Source: Typhlomys cinereus
Taxonomy: Eukaryota; Chordata; Mammalia; Rodentia; Platacanthomyidae
Assembly (NCBI GenBank): GCA_023101885.1
Contig: JALPQD010000044.1
Span: forward strand, 1,544,514 to 1,608,513
Direction of reading: 5' to 3'
Length of the DNA stretch: 64,000 nucleotides
In this document: piece by piece, positions 40,301 to 55,500 of the stretch
How the letters are laid out: every line of letters begins with the position of its first letter
Position numbering within the stretch: the first letter of the stretch is position 1
Position numbers and translations under genes: made by a program
Notes under the pieces: generated by a model
The model's database searches: none
Seen by the model: the letters and a program-made list of their open reading frames with translations, nothing else
Told to the model about the DNA's origin: nothing

Positions 40301-43300
40301 AACCACCCCAAGGGTCAGGAAACATCAAGGAAGAGGGGGCAGTAAGATTGTAAGACTGAATTAGGACAGTGGTGAGCCAGACATTATCTCCTGGATATAA
40401 CAGGAGATATAACAGGATATAACAGGTATACATGATTCCATGACAGATCTGTACATGTCACAGAAACTGCATGGAAATTTTTCTACCAACATCTCACCAA
40501 TAAAGAGTAAAGATCTCAAGGAGCTTTGTGTGTCCCTGAGAGAATGATGAGGAAAGAAATCCTGATAGGGAAGAAAAGGAAGATGCTGTCCTCACTGTTA
40601 TACCCACTGATTTATCATACTTGCTGGAATATGAATCATGTCAAGCATACGTCATCAAAGACAATCTAGATGAAACACAGCGGGCCACACTAGTGAAAAG
40701 ATTTGAAAGTAGGGAGATGAATGAAGGATTGTAAGGGGAAAAGGAAGAAAGGTGGGAATGGTGATTAAAATATCATAAATTTACTATATTCATGAATGAA
40801 ACTCAGAAAATAAATTAATCAATTAAAGAAAAATCAGTGAACCAAGTCAGACATAGTGGCTCATACCTGCAATCCCAGCACTTGGGAGAAAGAGACAGGA
40901 GGATTTCCACAAGTACTAAGCTAGTCTACATGATCTGCATAGTGAGTCTCTAGTCAACTGGACTTATACAGGGGAGAGGAAGAAAATGAAGAGGGGAAAA
41001 GATCGAGAGAGAAAGAGACAGAGATCAGAATCCAAGTAAGCGGGGCAATGGTGTGCTACCAGATAACCAGAACCCTGTACTCCTCATGTCTCATTAATTT
41101 CCAAACTATTCTCATTCTATGACAGAGGCCATTTATAGAATTAATTTCCTGATGTAATATTTGTTTTATGTTCACATATATGTGACTGGCATATCTTAAA
41201 AGAATTTTCAGAAACTGAAAACACTGCTATACTAAATACACTTTTCTGACTGATTTTCTCATTAATGACATGTTTTCATTTTTTCAAAGGGTCCTTTGAG
41301 ACAAGATCCTACTATATTGCCCAGGCTGGCCTGAAACTAGCCTGGGCTAGCCATGAACTCATGATCCTCTTGAGCTTATTTTCTGTTGCTATTTAATTTT
41401 GCTACATATTTGCACTCAAGTGATTGCAAAGCCTTCTACTGTTTGAATTTTTCATATTTAGGGGATAGTTAGGTTTTCCCCTTATGTTTTGCTATTATAA
41501 ATAGTTTTTAATATCCATTTTAATAAAGGCCTGCATGCACAGGAATTGTCTTATAGTGTATTTCTAATTTTGCATTGCTGACTCAAAAAAGTGTATTACT
41601 GTAAAATTTAAAATGCTTCTATATCAGTTTTAAAAATAAAATATCTAAAAGCATGTATATAAACTGAACATATAAATAGATATTTCTGAATGTTTTCAAA
41701 GAGAGCAATTTAGATTCCTCTTAATAGAATGTGAAATACTTATCAATATCACTTATCATCACCTCTTCTTTCCCATTATTGTAATTGTATAGTGGTTACA
41801 CAGTAAGGTCTCTGGTCTGAGATGTTTCAGGTTAATCTGAGTCCCAGAATCAATATATGTAAAGTCTTGATGTCAGTAGAGAACAATGAGCTGGATTGTC
41901 CCTACAAAGTTTGTTTAACACCAGAGAGAGAATAGAGGGATTCAGAGAAAAGAAAGGTCTTTGCTTATAATCTACATGAAACTAGACAGTGGAAAGAAAA
42001 ATCTGTAACTGTATAACACAAGTATTAGTTTAGTACCTTAGCAGAAGAATGCTTGACTAGATTGCACCAAATCCTGAGTTCAATATTCAGCACTTCGAGA
42101 CATTAATATCAGTACTTATTCTAAAAATAAAAGTTGTGTAAAATATTCCTGATGCTAGCTAGATTCAGGGAACATTGATAAAGAGGGGGAGGTAAGATCA
42201 TAAGAGCCTAAAGATGGGCAAGGGTATGGTCAGACATTATCTTCTAGACATGACAGTGCTGTTACATCCATGAATTCATTGCAGTTATGTATACTTTCAC
42301 CAGATCTGCAGATGATTTGACCTATAAACACTTCATTATGGAAGGGGAAAGATTGAAAGAGACTCTATATCTCCCTGAGAGATTGTGGATGTCAATGCTG
42401 ATAGCGGGGGTGTGTGTGTGGAATATTCTTTCCTCTGTAGAATTGCCACTGATGTATGACTCACACTCCAGCAAAGACAACCAGATGATACTCAGCTGGC
42501 CACATATGTGAAAAGACATGAAAATATTAGGGGGCATGATAGGAAAGAAGAGTTATTCCAGGAAAAGGAGGAAGATGGAATTGGGGATTAAGATGTAAAA
42601 ATAGCATAGACATAAAGATTTAAAAAAGTCACACACACACACACACAACAAAAAAAATTCTTGATACTTACTTGTTTGCTTCCTTAAATTAGATGTCTTA
42701 TCTGGAAATAAAGGACGAAGCCAAGAAGGTTCAATTTTTCCTATGCAAAATCCTCCAAGACAGATGCTGTTGTTGGCTAAATCCAAGGCCAACCTCTTCA
42801 AGAGCAGACTGATGACCTGGCTGTCGCCCTTCTGGATGCTGACTGCCAGGGCTTTCCGCACATCTTGCTCGCGGCATCCACTGTTCAGCAATAATTCCAC
42901 CAATTTGGGGCTGTTCTCTTTCTCACACACCTAGTTTTAAGGAAAAAAGAAATCATATGTTAAACTGGCATTTCTACTTATTGACTCATGAATTGAATTT
43001 GGTATGACTTTCCTTTACACCTCAGATTTAAGTTGAAGCAAAATTAAATAAATCAAATCTTACTCTTAGGACACATTGAGAAAAAGTGGGTTGGAGAGAT
43101 AGCTCAGGGGTTAAGTCTCTACATCGCAAGCAGTAGGCCCTGAGTTCGGGTACCCAGATCACCCAGATCCCATATACAAATACCAGGTAGAAATGGTGGC
43201 AACCTGTACTTCTGGCTCTGGAATGTGGAGCCTGAGAAATGCCAGAACAAAGCAGAAAAGTAGTAGAAGTAATACAACATGATTCCTGATGTCACCCTTG

Positions 43301-43312
43301 GGACTCTACAGA

Positions 43313-43353
<41 letters not shown>

Positions 43354-46300
43354 TGCATTCAGAAAAATAAAATATGATTATTGTCACAAAAAGATTTGCC
43401 AACAAGAGTCAGTGATCTGAAGAGACTTCATGACACTTGCTCTTCCCACCAGAGTTTTGTTCATGATAATTTCCATTATTTTAATAATAGGAAAAAAGTT
43501 TTCAGTGTTTTCTGATTAAAGAGTACTCATTAAATTTAAATTTAAATAATTTGATTTTTACTTGGTATTAATGCATATTCTAATGGAATATGAAAATGAG
43601 TCACAAATTCTCTTTCTGTTCATGTTGATTACTACTATAAGTATTCCTTCAAACTCTGAGTTGAAAAACAGATTTTAATCCAAAGTGGGAAAGTAAATGA
43701 AGGAACGTCTAAAAAATAAGTTATTGGAGAACGGGTAACAAAAGTTACCCTACTAATTATGTAAAAATATTTATCAACTAACTATATATTGATAATCACT
43801 TTACTTTAAATGTTAGATTTCTAAAAATAGACATGGCAGTAGTTGACTTTATAAGCCCTAAAATTCACTCAACTCTGATATACAAATAATCCATCTTAGC
43901 AAACACTTATTGAATATGTACTTGTTGATTAGATATTTATTCTAAATGGAAACATCTCCCCCATTCCCTGGAGAGAGGAAGGAGGTTCACAAGAACAAAA
44001 ATCTCATGAAGCTCTCGAGGCTCAATGGGCTCATAAAGTTACAAGATTCACAATGTCCTTCCCCAAGATTATGTAACAGACAATGGGTGGAGAAAGGAGA
44101 TTCTCTTGTGGAGTTGCCTATAAGTTGGGCAGGGAACTCTGGTAATGTAATTTTCATGTAATTTTACAAGGTGGACATTTCAGTGGTATTACTGCCCTTC
44201 ATTAAATCACTTATGAACCTATACATAACCCAATGTGCTGTCACCTCACCCATGATTGATATCAAAAAGATAAAAAGTAACAACTGTTGGCAAGGATGCA
44301 GAAGGAAAGAAATATTTAAACCTGCTGATAGGACTATGAATTAATAAATATGTTATAGGAAATGATATTGAAGCTGCCCAAAAACTGTAACTAGCATATG
44401 ATCCAGCAACTTTATTATTGAATATATATCCAAAGTAAATTAAATAAAAATATTGAGGAGCCATATGCACTTCTATGTTGATATAACATTATTCACTATG
44501 GACAAGATGTACAGCCAACCTCAGTGTCCAATGAATGAATGGGGAAAAAGGGACATATACACAAAATAGAATTTTATTCAGCCTCTAAAATCACTGAAAC
44601 CCTGTTATTTGAGAAAACGTAGATAAATTTCAGTATCATTGCCTGGAATAAGACAAGTGAAAATATACAATCATGTGATGTGATCATACATAGACTCTAA
44701 AGTCTGTCTCATGGAAGTTGAAAGGAGAATAGTACTCAACTAAAGCTTAGATGGCCGAACAGGTGATGGGCATTGTTGATCACAAATACATAATTGTAGG
44801 AATAATGTAAATGGTCAGAATTGGCAAATATATAAAGACAGGAAGTAGATAAGTGATTTACTGATGACCAGAGGTAGGAGAATTGACTTGGCAGCCAGAG
44901 GAAAGAGATATGGAAAATGACTAGTAATAGTTTCATTGCGGTATGCTAAGAATACTCTAAAGTTGATTATGATGTTGCTTGTACAACTCAGAATGAATTA
45001 TCAATGGATTTTATAATTTTAGATGGGTTCTCTCTGTGTGGCTATATTGCTGTGACTCATCTGAAACTTACTGGCTGAAGTGATTTTTCTGTTTTGGCCT
45101 CCTACATAGTTGGCACTATGTTTTCCCCATTCCTGGCTGACTTGCATCCCTAAGTGGTCTGTAAGGTATGTAAGTTATATCTCAATAATTATTTTAACAA
45201 AGGAGAGAGAAAGGGAAAGGAGAGAGAAGAGAAAAAGCCATGCCGGGTTAGAGTGAAGTAAAAGAGAAACAAAGTCTTGAGATGTACCTGATAAATCAAA
45301 GAAGTTGACCCCTTCACTTGGTTGGCATCGGCTCCCAGCAGCAGCAAGCACTCCACCATGATGCTGTTGTTCTGGTCGCATGCCCTTTCCAGCATTACAT
45401 TCTTTAACTCACCATCCATGGCAAACTTTGCGAAGCATTTGCAACACAGGTTGAGAAGCTGAAAGGAATGGAAATATTAGAGCCAGGTAGCTGAGCAGCA
45501 TTCAGCTATGGGTAAAACAACAGCATACCTGTTGATCCTTCTGCTCTGTCACACTAGAAGACATCTGATGGAATATTACTGAATCAAATGAATGATGCAG
45601 CAGTAGCTTGGAGAAAGATGCTGACAATTCAAGTATGACCATGATTGTCTGAAATCCCTGAAAACATGATCAATCATATTACGAAGAAGAAATATATGTA
45701 AATACAAACAAAAAGATTAACTGAATGATAGAAAATGGTAGTTTACACATGATATTTAGTATATCTAGTATGTTCAGTTAACTAAATAGATATCCTTGGG
45801 TTTATATTTGACAGCTGTAAACTTTGAAACAATCTTCAAATTCTTTCACATGTGATACTAAGAAATACAGCAGGAATGCAGAGAACAAATGCTAATTAGT
45901 TAACGCATTTGCCCTAAAACTGGAGCTTTTAGATCTTTATCAGAGCTGGGGTTGTAGCACAGTGACAGTGCTTGCTTTACAGGTATAAAACCCTAAATTT
46001 TGCAAAAACTCAGCTTTGAAAAGGGGAGGGGGAGTTTCTAAGAAATAAAGATCTCTTCCCGACCCTATACCTATAAAAAAGAAAGCTCTATGTCAATGGA
46101 ACTTCATATTACCTGAGTAGTTTTTGCACATTGATTCTCAACATCTCCCCACACATGTGTGCTATTTCCTAACACTTCTGCCTCAAAGACAAATATGTAG
46201 TCCAGGGCAGGGTTTCACTCTTGTTGAATGAATCTGAAGGAAGCTCAGAAGGCACATTGAGGGCTGCATCCTTATAGCACATTCTTTGTAAAGAGCAGCA

Positions 46301-49300
46301 CTATTTTCCAGAACATCCCCAGTCTGGTCATTCTACCTACATAGTGTTTTAAGGACCTTTTTCTTGAACCACCTTAGTATGCATTAGCATAGATAATTCT
46401 CAAGATTCTCAATCTACCTTCTTGATATATGATTACCAGTATAATGACACATGAATAAAATTCTCTACATAGTATTATGAGCCCTTAAGATGATGTGTCA
46501 TCATATTTATACTTGATAAGAAAAGTACTTTTAGTTTATGGAGTTCTAAGAGGATGTGGTCATCAGCTTCAAGAGACCCTGATTACCTCACTTACTGAAA
46601 ACATCCATATAGTGGATAGAACCTTGATTTTTTTTCCAAATCTAATAAGGTGAACTCTATAGTTTAAGATCATTTTTTTGGTATGGTTCATTAAATACAC
46701 AAACTTTGATACCACAAAAAAAATAGACAAAAAGAAGCAAAATTTTAACTATTGATGCTGCTAACATTTAAAAAAATCAAATGAAGCACTTAAGTTTGGG
46801 GAGGTGGGGGGGGTTGTTGTTGTTGTTGTTGTTATCGTTATTGATTGGGGATCATGATGTCACCCAGGCTGAGCTCAAATAAACCTCAGTCCGCAGTCAG
46901 CAGCTAGGACTATGTGCACAATATACACTCAGTGACAATTCGTTTCTTTTTCCCCTCAGACTGAATCTTAGATCATCTTAGATTCTCCATAAAGACAGTA
47001 ATTATATGTCAGGCTTTAAATATTATTCAATGAAAAGAGCTTTCAAATTTTGCTTCATTGCACAAAAGAAATCAAGAAGCAAAATTACTAGAGACAAGCA
47101 ACTCACCATGAAACATGTTCAGTGACAAATTTTGGAATAATACTAGCTTACTTTTTATCTTCAGTCTTATGAAAGAAAAGCATCTGCACAAATTTCTTTA
47201 ATTTTTTCTTTTTTATGGAAAGGACAAGAGGCAGAAAAAACATGCCAATTTTGGGTATCTAATAATAAAGGCTGGTTCTTGAGAGAATCAATCCAATTTT
47301 CTTCCCCTTCTTTAATTAAAAACTACAAAATGATAAATGGTTTTTAATTAACTAGGATAGCCCATTATTGCAATGTGGGAATTGCACAGACTGCTTTGAG
47401 TTCTCAAATCCCCTCCCAACAATACACATACCGTAATCTGCACTTCAGTAACATCTTTAAATCGATGCAAACTGGATACCAGGATTTTTGCCAGTAGGTG
47501 CCCTGTTCCTATGTATAAATTCTTCTTTGTAATCAAACGTCCTATAAGACTTAAACCCAGGCACTGGATTTCTAAAACAAAAGAAAAAAATTGCAAGATG
47601 AATTAATCCTCAAAACTAAAGGAAAAAAAGAAAGACGGCCAACCAATAGCTAAACTCCTGAATTAATGAGGCACCCACCTTGGTCATCAGGATACATCTG
47701 CAATGTGTGAAGAACTGAGTCAACAGCACCATGCACAGATAATGTCTCCAAAGCATCAGGAAAATGTGCTATAGAGGAAAGGACCTTCAAGCCACACTTT
47801 TGAATCCCAGGATTTCCAATGAACTAAAACCAAAAGAGGTTTAAGTGTATTTACTGTTGAAAGTGAGCTCTTGACACATGTCTCAATTAAAACCAAGTTT
47901 GGACTGATAAAATATAAATCAAAGAGATGACACTTCTTGTTACATTGTCAGCCTAGCATGCATGCACAAAGCCCTGGGTTGATGCTAGCACTAAATAAAA
48001 GATTGTGGGTGGTGGGTGGTGGGTGGTGCCTCCCTGAGATGCCAGTACTTTGGAAATAGAGCCAGGGAAATAAAAGTTCAAGGTCATTCTTGGCTACCTA
48101 GTGAATTCAAGGCAGTCTGGGATACATGAAATCCTGTCTCAAAAATAAAAATAAGTGCATAAAAATAATCATGAAATACGAACTAGCATCCTTAAGTTTG
48201 TTATCTATATTATTTAGTTGAATACAGATAATAATCATTGAGTACTTGTTCTGAGCCAGTCTCTGTGGTGAATATACACATTTAGCAATTTTCTAATTTC
48301 ATGCTAATATTGCAAAAACACACATAGGAGTAATCACAGCCTCTTCAATCTATAGTACTGGAAAAACCTGAGAAACATTTACAGAAGATTGAAATAGGAT
48401 ATCTCTATCTTGTCTGCTGTCTATCCTTTCAGTAGAGGCTGAGCTCCCTGGGGGTTAGAAAGGTAGTCTCACAGACTATGAACAGAAGAAATAAAAACAA
48501 ACCAAGGATATTGGATCCCAAAGTCTGCAAACTTAAAAAAAATGCTTGTGTTCAACACTGAAATCACCAGGTGATCATCCCTCCACTCCAAGTGTTCCAG
48601 ATGCCTTTATTGCACATCTTCCCTTCAAGGGCATCAAGTAGTAGTTTCCTCAAACATTAAAGATGGCAGCAAAATACCTAATGGCATCTAATGTGTCAGA
48701 CTCAGCCACTGAATATCGATATGTCAGCCATGAAAGCCCAGATTAATCACGACATGATTCTAACTCTTTAGTCAGTATTTCTTCCTGGATTTGACAGAAT
48801 CTGGGTCTAACCCACTTCTTTTTCAAGGACAAGCTGATTTTGAGATTAAAAACAAAAAAGTCATCATTTGCTGACAGTCACAGTCCTATTTCTGTCTGTC
48901 TAGTTCTAGTACCTCTGATTTCTTCCCCCACACAAACACTACACATGAATACCAACCTAAAGTCTTTATTTCAAACGTTAAGACATTGTCAACCTCAGGT
49001 TAGTATGCAAATACTAATTTCATAACATCTCCATCCCAAGATTCCCAATTCATCGGCCACTGGTACAGCACAAAGCTCAGGTAGCTTCAAGCCAGACCTC
49101 AGGCTTTGGGGCAGCCTGTGACCAAAGCCCCTGCCCTCCAGCCTTGGTCTGTGTTAATCAGTCTTTCATCCTTCCCCAGCCATGCTTCAGTGCTTCTCCA
49201 TGGTCGTCCACATCTCTCTTCAGTGTTCCAGTCTCCATCTTTGAGTGCTCAACTCAAATATCATCTCCTGTGTCATTTAAGACACCCTGTATCATTTAAG

Positions 49301-51305
49301 ATACCTCCTGTGATAGTTAAGCCTGGGTGTCAACTTGACACACCAGGTATTAACTAAGCTGGGCTGAGACCACCTCTGGAAAGGATCAACTGAGACTACT
49401 TGAAAGGATTATACCCGCCCCAGATCCTATCAGAACCTCCAAAGCTCTCAAGGGATCCTCCCAGTACTGTATCATATAAAAAGGAGCCACCAAGGAGAAC
49501 AGATCCCTTCTTGCAGCTGTGCTAGGAATCGTTTTTCCTTCCAGCCACCCGGTTTCTTCGACCTTCTAGCCTTCCACTAGACTAAGACTCTAGGAATTCT
49601 CCAGGCTTCAGCCATCACCCACTTGACTACCAAACTGAGCAGCTATCTATTGGCAGTCATCGTTGGAACTACCTCGGCTACTGGCAGCCATCGTTGGACT
49701 ACCTCGGCCATATCTGTAAGCCAACTCAATAAATTCCATATATATTCATTCTGTGAATTCCATGACTAGAGAACCCTAACTAATACACCTTCCCTGGCAT
49801 TTTTTTTAAACACAATTTCTGTTTTACAGTCTTTCCCTAAGTAGTAAAACTGCAACTGCTTTGGAACAGTCAGAATCAGGTATAAATCCTATGAATCTGA
49901 GAATCATGGAAAAAATGAAATAATATCTGATTACTCAAAAACAAACAAATGCAGTCTTGCAGAAAGACACAGAGAGATGCTTTGGAGTTGGTCTCATGTC
50001 CTATTCTCTTAAATAATTCCAGTAACTCAGTATGGACATAACTATGTGTACAAACAACATGGAGTAATGTACAGTTGAGCTTTGGACCAATTCTCACCAA
50101 AAGGTAACACTTAAGGGCTATAGGAAGGAAGAACTTTCCTTCATGGTCTACCCTTCCACCTTGCTACCACTTTTCCTTCATTTCAAATGTATTAGTAGAA
50201 AAGTCTACACCCACAGCCTCCTCATTCTTCCCACCCCATAATTTCCAATAATCAGACTTCTGTCCTAACCACTCCAAATTAAAAGCAAAGGAAAAAAGTC
50301 CGCTAGCAGCATAATTATTACTTTCTTGTCCCTTAATTTCCATGATGCAATATTCCCCTAATTATTCCCAAACTCTAAGACCAGTCATTTGTCCATCTTT
50401 TTTATCTTTTCTCTCAACCTCAAACTTTGTGAAACTTCTTTCTTAAAACTTCCATCCATGGATGCTTTTTCTCATATACCACACTGCATCAAAATGAGCA
50501 ATACTGGCAAAACTGAATGTTGTGGAACCCTAAGAACTTTGTGGCTATTAATTTATTTGATTCTCACAAAGTCCCATAATAATAGACACACTATCATTAT
50601 CTTTTTGTGCTAATGAAAAAAAATAAGACCCACAAACTTCCAAGTAGATAATTCAAAAGCAAAGCTGAAACTTAGGTCAGAAGCCCACACCTACCTTTAT
50701 GTCACACAAATACCTTTAAATTACATGTTCAAAGCCTATAGTTTAGTATCTTCTCAAAAAAAAGTCAGGTAGTCCTTCTGAACTTGCTGTTGGGTTGACA
50801 GTATTAGGAACCCTACTATGGGCAAAGCTTTGTGGGCATGATCTAGTTCTCAGAAGCCTCATCCTTGGATCCATGCTCTGCTGGTGCCAGTCTTGAAACC
50901 TTAAAATTTTCAAAATGGGGGTCCCAGATTTTTGTTTGATAATGAACTCCATGAAATATGTAGCCAGTTCTGCTTCTAAATGAAAAATTCATCATAGGCT
51001 TATTTTTGTACAAAAAAAGAATACATGAAATTGACCATTACAAAGTAACTATCTTGGGCTGGGGAGATGACTCAGGATTTAAAGTCTTTGCCTCCCAAAC
51101 AAAAGGACTGGAGTTAGGACGCAAAGATCTCATGTTGTGCAAATATGGCCTCAACCCACAATTCTTGACCTGGAAAACAGAGCTTAGAAAACCCCAGAGC
51201 AAAGCAAAAGAGCATTCTAGGATGATTCCCAAATTCACTCATGAATCTACACAGACATACTCAAGTGCCCTCTGGTATACACACACATACATATACATAC
51301 ATACA

Positions 51306-51339
<34 letters not shown>

Positions 51340-52507
51340 CATACATAAACTATCTTTGTGTTTAGTATTTCCACCTTGGTCTCATTTCTATCCAATTGCT
51401 GTACTTTGAAAAGTTCAATTCTTTAACTGCTAATTTTCACTAGTCCAGGTCAGTGATGGGTTAATGATCTGCAAGGGTAAACCTGTGACTTGTCTATACA
51501 AAAGGCGTATTCACAGTTATCATACCACAAGTATGACAATGCCAAAACTATTACATCTGACAACTAAAACTAGGAGTATGATACTTATAAATCGATAATT
51601 AGATTTGAAATAAATTAAATATATACATGTGTCATATATAGAAAAATATAAAAAATCACATATGATATTTACAAATCTATGGTGGACTTCCTTCACTTAA
51701 TGTTGTGCCTTGAAAATAGCACTTATTGCATTACTACTCAAATGTGGAATAAAATTAACATTAGTTTGTAATTAGCAAGTGTTCTTGAGTAGAACTAGGA
51801 GGTGTCAGAAGAATATCAACAGATATTAATTAGAAGCAGCTTAACACCTGTTTTCTACAACTGTGAAGTGTTTTTATAGACTTCATAAATCCCCAAGACG
51901 GCTTCCCTATGTGGTAATCAGCCTGCACAGGAGGAATCAGCACTGAGAATCAGCTCAATAAATTACACAAGGGAAGAAAACTTCTTTGGGCATGTGTAAT
52001 TTTCCTTTCTTTTCTTCTTTCCCCACATACTCTTTGCATTTCCCATTTTTTCCTTGATAGAAAAAAAAATATAGATATATAGATTTGTACTCCCACACAC
52101 TCAAGGAAACCACATGCAGATAGATTGTGACCCTATGGTCTTTGAAATATTAGAAGATTAAGGGGAAAAAAGATTTGATATATGACTGATTTCCAAAATA
52201 AAGCTGAAATAATGAAATATGCATTGCATAAAGATGAAATTCAAGAGCTGGAGAGATGGCTTAAGGTTTTAAGCCTTTGCCTAGCAACCAAAAGGACCTG
52301 AGTTGGATCCCAGATCCCAAGTAAAAACTCCAGCAGAAATGGTAGCAGCCTGTAATTCTGGTCCTGGAAGGCAGAGACTGGGAAACTCCAGAGCAAAGCA
52401 ATAAAGAGATAGAACAATCCAGGATGCAATCCAGGATGATCCCAATGTTATCCTTAGGCCTCCATAGTGTCCTCTTGAACATGCATACACACACACACAC
52501 ACACACA

Positions 52508-52555
<48 letters not shown>

Positions 52556-55500
52556 CTCTCTCTCTCTCATGTCAAAAAGAAAGGAAGGGTTACAATTCAA
52601 GAAATTTCCAAAGGAACTGGACTTTCAATGTCAACATCTGTCTAGAATTGGAATACCATGTTTCAGGCTTATAATGGGGTAAGTTTCATTAAAATAGCTT
52701 AATTATAAAATTAAGAAACTTTGGGGACTAGATGAAGCTACCAAGTTGCTAAATAGAAAGAAAAAAGTAATAAGCCTGCTTCATATTTTTTCATTAAAAC
52801 ATTCAATATTTAAGCACTATGAAATGCTTACAAGATATTCAAGTGAAGAAAATAAGTCCCCAATATAATTACAACCAATCAATAAGTTAAAAACAAGAAT
52901 AAGAAGAATTCTAAGAATCAAAATATTAAGGAATATAACTTTCAGAGGATTCTAATAATGGAAAGAAATATTTAAAAATAATCATAAAAGAAAACTTGAC
53001 TGCATAAATTTTACAAACAGAATCTACAAACTTAAAAGAATAAAATAAAATTTAACATGCATAAATCTATAGGCAATAGACCTGGATTCAGAGGCACAAA
53101 TCCTGGTTCTAGAGCCGACAAACTTACTGATTTATCACACCTTATATAACTATAAGGGCAAAATGTATACTCTGAGGTCATTAAATAATAGACAGAAGGT
53201 AAGTAATATATTGATTTTATAAAAAGATATATAAACCATCAGAAAGAAAAAGCAAAGCCTGGAAGATAGTATCACATTCATGAAACTGTAATTTTACCCT
53301 AGCAGCATATTCAACATCTTACATCACTGCTTTTTAATATCTAAACAGAATTATATAATCTGGGAGGAGCATGACTGATTGATTTGTATCTATTCATGAT
53401 AACTATATTATTAGAATAGACTAAACATTCCATAGTCTAAAGAAAAGGTAGGTTCAATTTCTGCTGATGCTCCACATGTCCAGACAAGGAGGGCCTAACC
53501 CAATCTCAGTCATGGCTGGACCTCTGTCGACAGAGCATGCATTCCAAACACTGCAAGGCCCAGTGCCTCATAAAACATTCTGGAAATCATCTCACCACCT
53601 TCTGATTGTCTGATCCAGAAGTGACAACATAACTTTTATTTTCAACTGCTTGGTCAAAACTAGTCATATAACCTCAATTACTATCCAAAAGCAAATCCAG
53701 TGTGTGGCTACATTCATAACATAAAAAAAATTGCATCTGACATTTTTGTATTCACGTTCAAATACATCCATGTCATAAATTCTTAAAGTGGAATTGTGGA
53801 GCAGGCAACATGCCCATTATTTTGCAATGGATATTAACAATTTTTGTTTTCTTTTCAGAGGCAGAGTCTGTCTCAGTAGCCCAAGCTGGCCTGAAACTCA
53901 CTCTGCAGCCTACACTGACTTTAAACTTCCAACAATCTTGCTAATTAAAAAAAAAAAAAACTCTTTCACAGTTTCATATATGTATATGATAAATCTAAGT
54001 CGCCTTTACTCCATATCACCCAATCCCCCTTCTCCCACTGAAAACCTGTCATCTGGGTGCTAAATTTCCTGGCTACATTATTTTCTTTTTCAGTCTACCT
54101 CAACCACCATTCTAGTTGAGAACCTCAAAGTACTAATTTTATTTTCTACCTTTACATCTCATCCAGGTGTAATACATTTTGGTCAAAAGTATAAACAGTT
54201 ATCTTCCATTGTTTTCCCCAAATGGCTAGAACATTAGTAATTGTAGGGCAATTTACCTAGTGAACTAGTTTTTCTCCAGTAGTTAAGGGGTATCATAGGC
54301 CAGCATATTTTCTCTCTGAGTCTATTTCCTGAGACAACCTTCTGTGTTGCTGATCTACTCTAGTGCCACTACATTTGCTAAATCTTATAGAAAATCTGAA
54401 ATACATTGAAGTAAGGCCTCTTAATCAAAATTCTTCTGTTTATTCACACAAATTGTTTCATACAAAATTTTCATTTGCTTTCCTAGTTCATGTAAATATA
54501 TATTAAAATAAAAATGACATATGATAAAATAAAAATTTATATGATATAAAAATAAAATAAATGGTTTGTAAATACAGAACAATTTTCTTTTTCTTCTTTT
54601 TAAATGCTTTAATATATTAACTGTACCAAATAAAGGGTTTCATTATGACATTTCAAAGTTGAAGAAAGGCAAACTTATCTACCAAAATATGCCCAAAACA
54701 TTGCACCAGCTTTTTTCATCTTATTTACCTGCCCAGGGAATAGTCCAACCCACTACAGATTGCAGCCAACAAACTAATCTCCTAAACTAAGATCTAACTC
54801 TACAGGTCATTTTCAGTTCAAACTCCAATACCTCTTTTTAAATTGACTTTTATGTTTTTGTCAGTAACAGAAACATAACTATATTATAAAAGTGACTAAC
54901 ACCTTTAAATGAAGAACTCAAGTGCTTTCCAAAAATGGAATGTGAAGCTACAAAAAGTGGCAAGTTTTTGGGCCAGAAAGATGATTCAGTTGATAAAGAC
55001 ACCCATGCACCTGGAAACCTGAGTTCAGTCCCCAGAAGCTCATATAGTGGAAAGAATTGACTTTTGAAAGTTGTCCTCTGACCTCCACACCTGTGCCATA
55101 GTACAATCCTCCCCTTTAAAGTGGCACATTTTGTTTAGCTAATAGAGTTATATTTGTTCTTTTTACTTTTACAGAACAATTTTCATTTGTAAACATATCT
55201 GTCAAAAAAGATACATGTTTTTGTGTATTCAAGTCTTCTTCTGAACCTGTAGGGTTCAAATTTCTTCAGAGTAATTCTTTGCTAACTTCACTCATGCATG
55301 TCATTTTGTTGTTATTGTTACTTTTGAAACAAACTTTTCTTTTTTATTACATATTGATATCTTAAATTTTAAGCATGCAATATTTTGCTTGAAATGCTAC
55401 TTGACGTCACAAGGCTCCAATTCCACAGAAGACTACCTTTGTTTTACTAGGCTTTCAGACCAAGGAAAACAGGTGTGTTGTCGCAAACACACATTTATAG

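Noticed and set aside
49106..49357. 83-codon plus-strand frame next to the LTR
   Set aside because: Runs into the short tandem units and LTR; no homology recognised.
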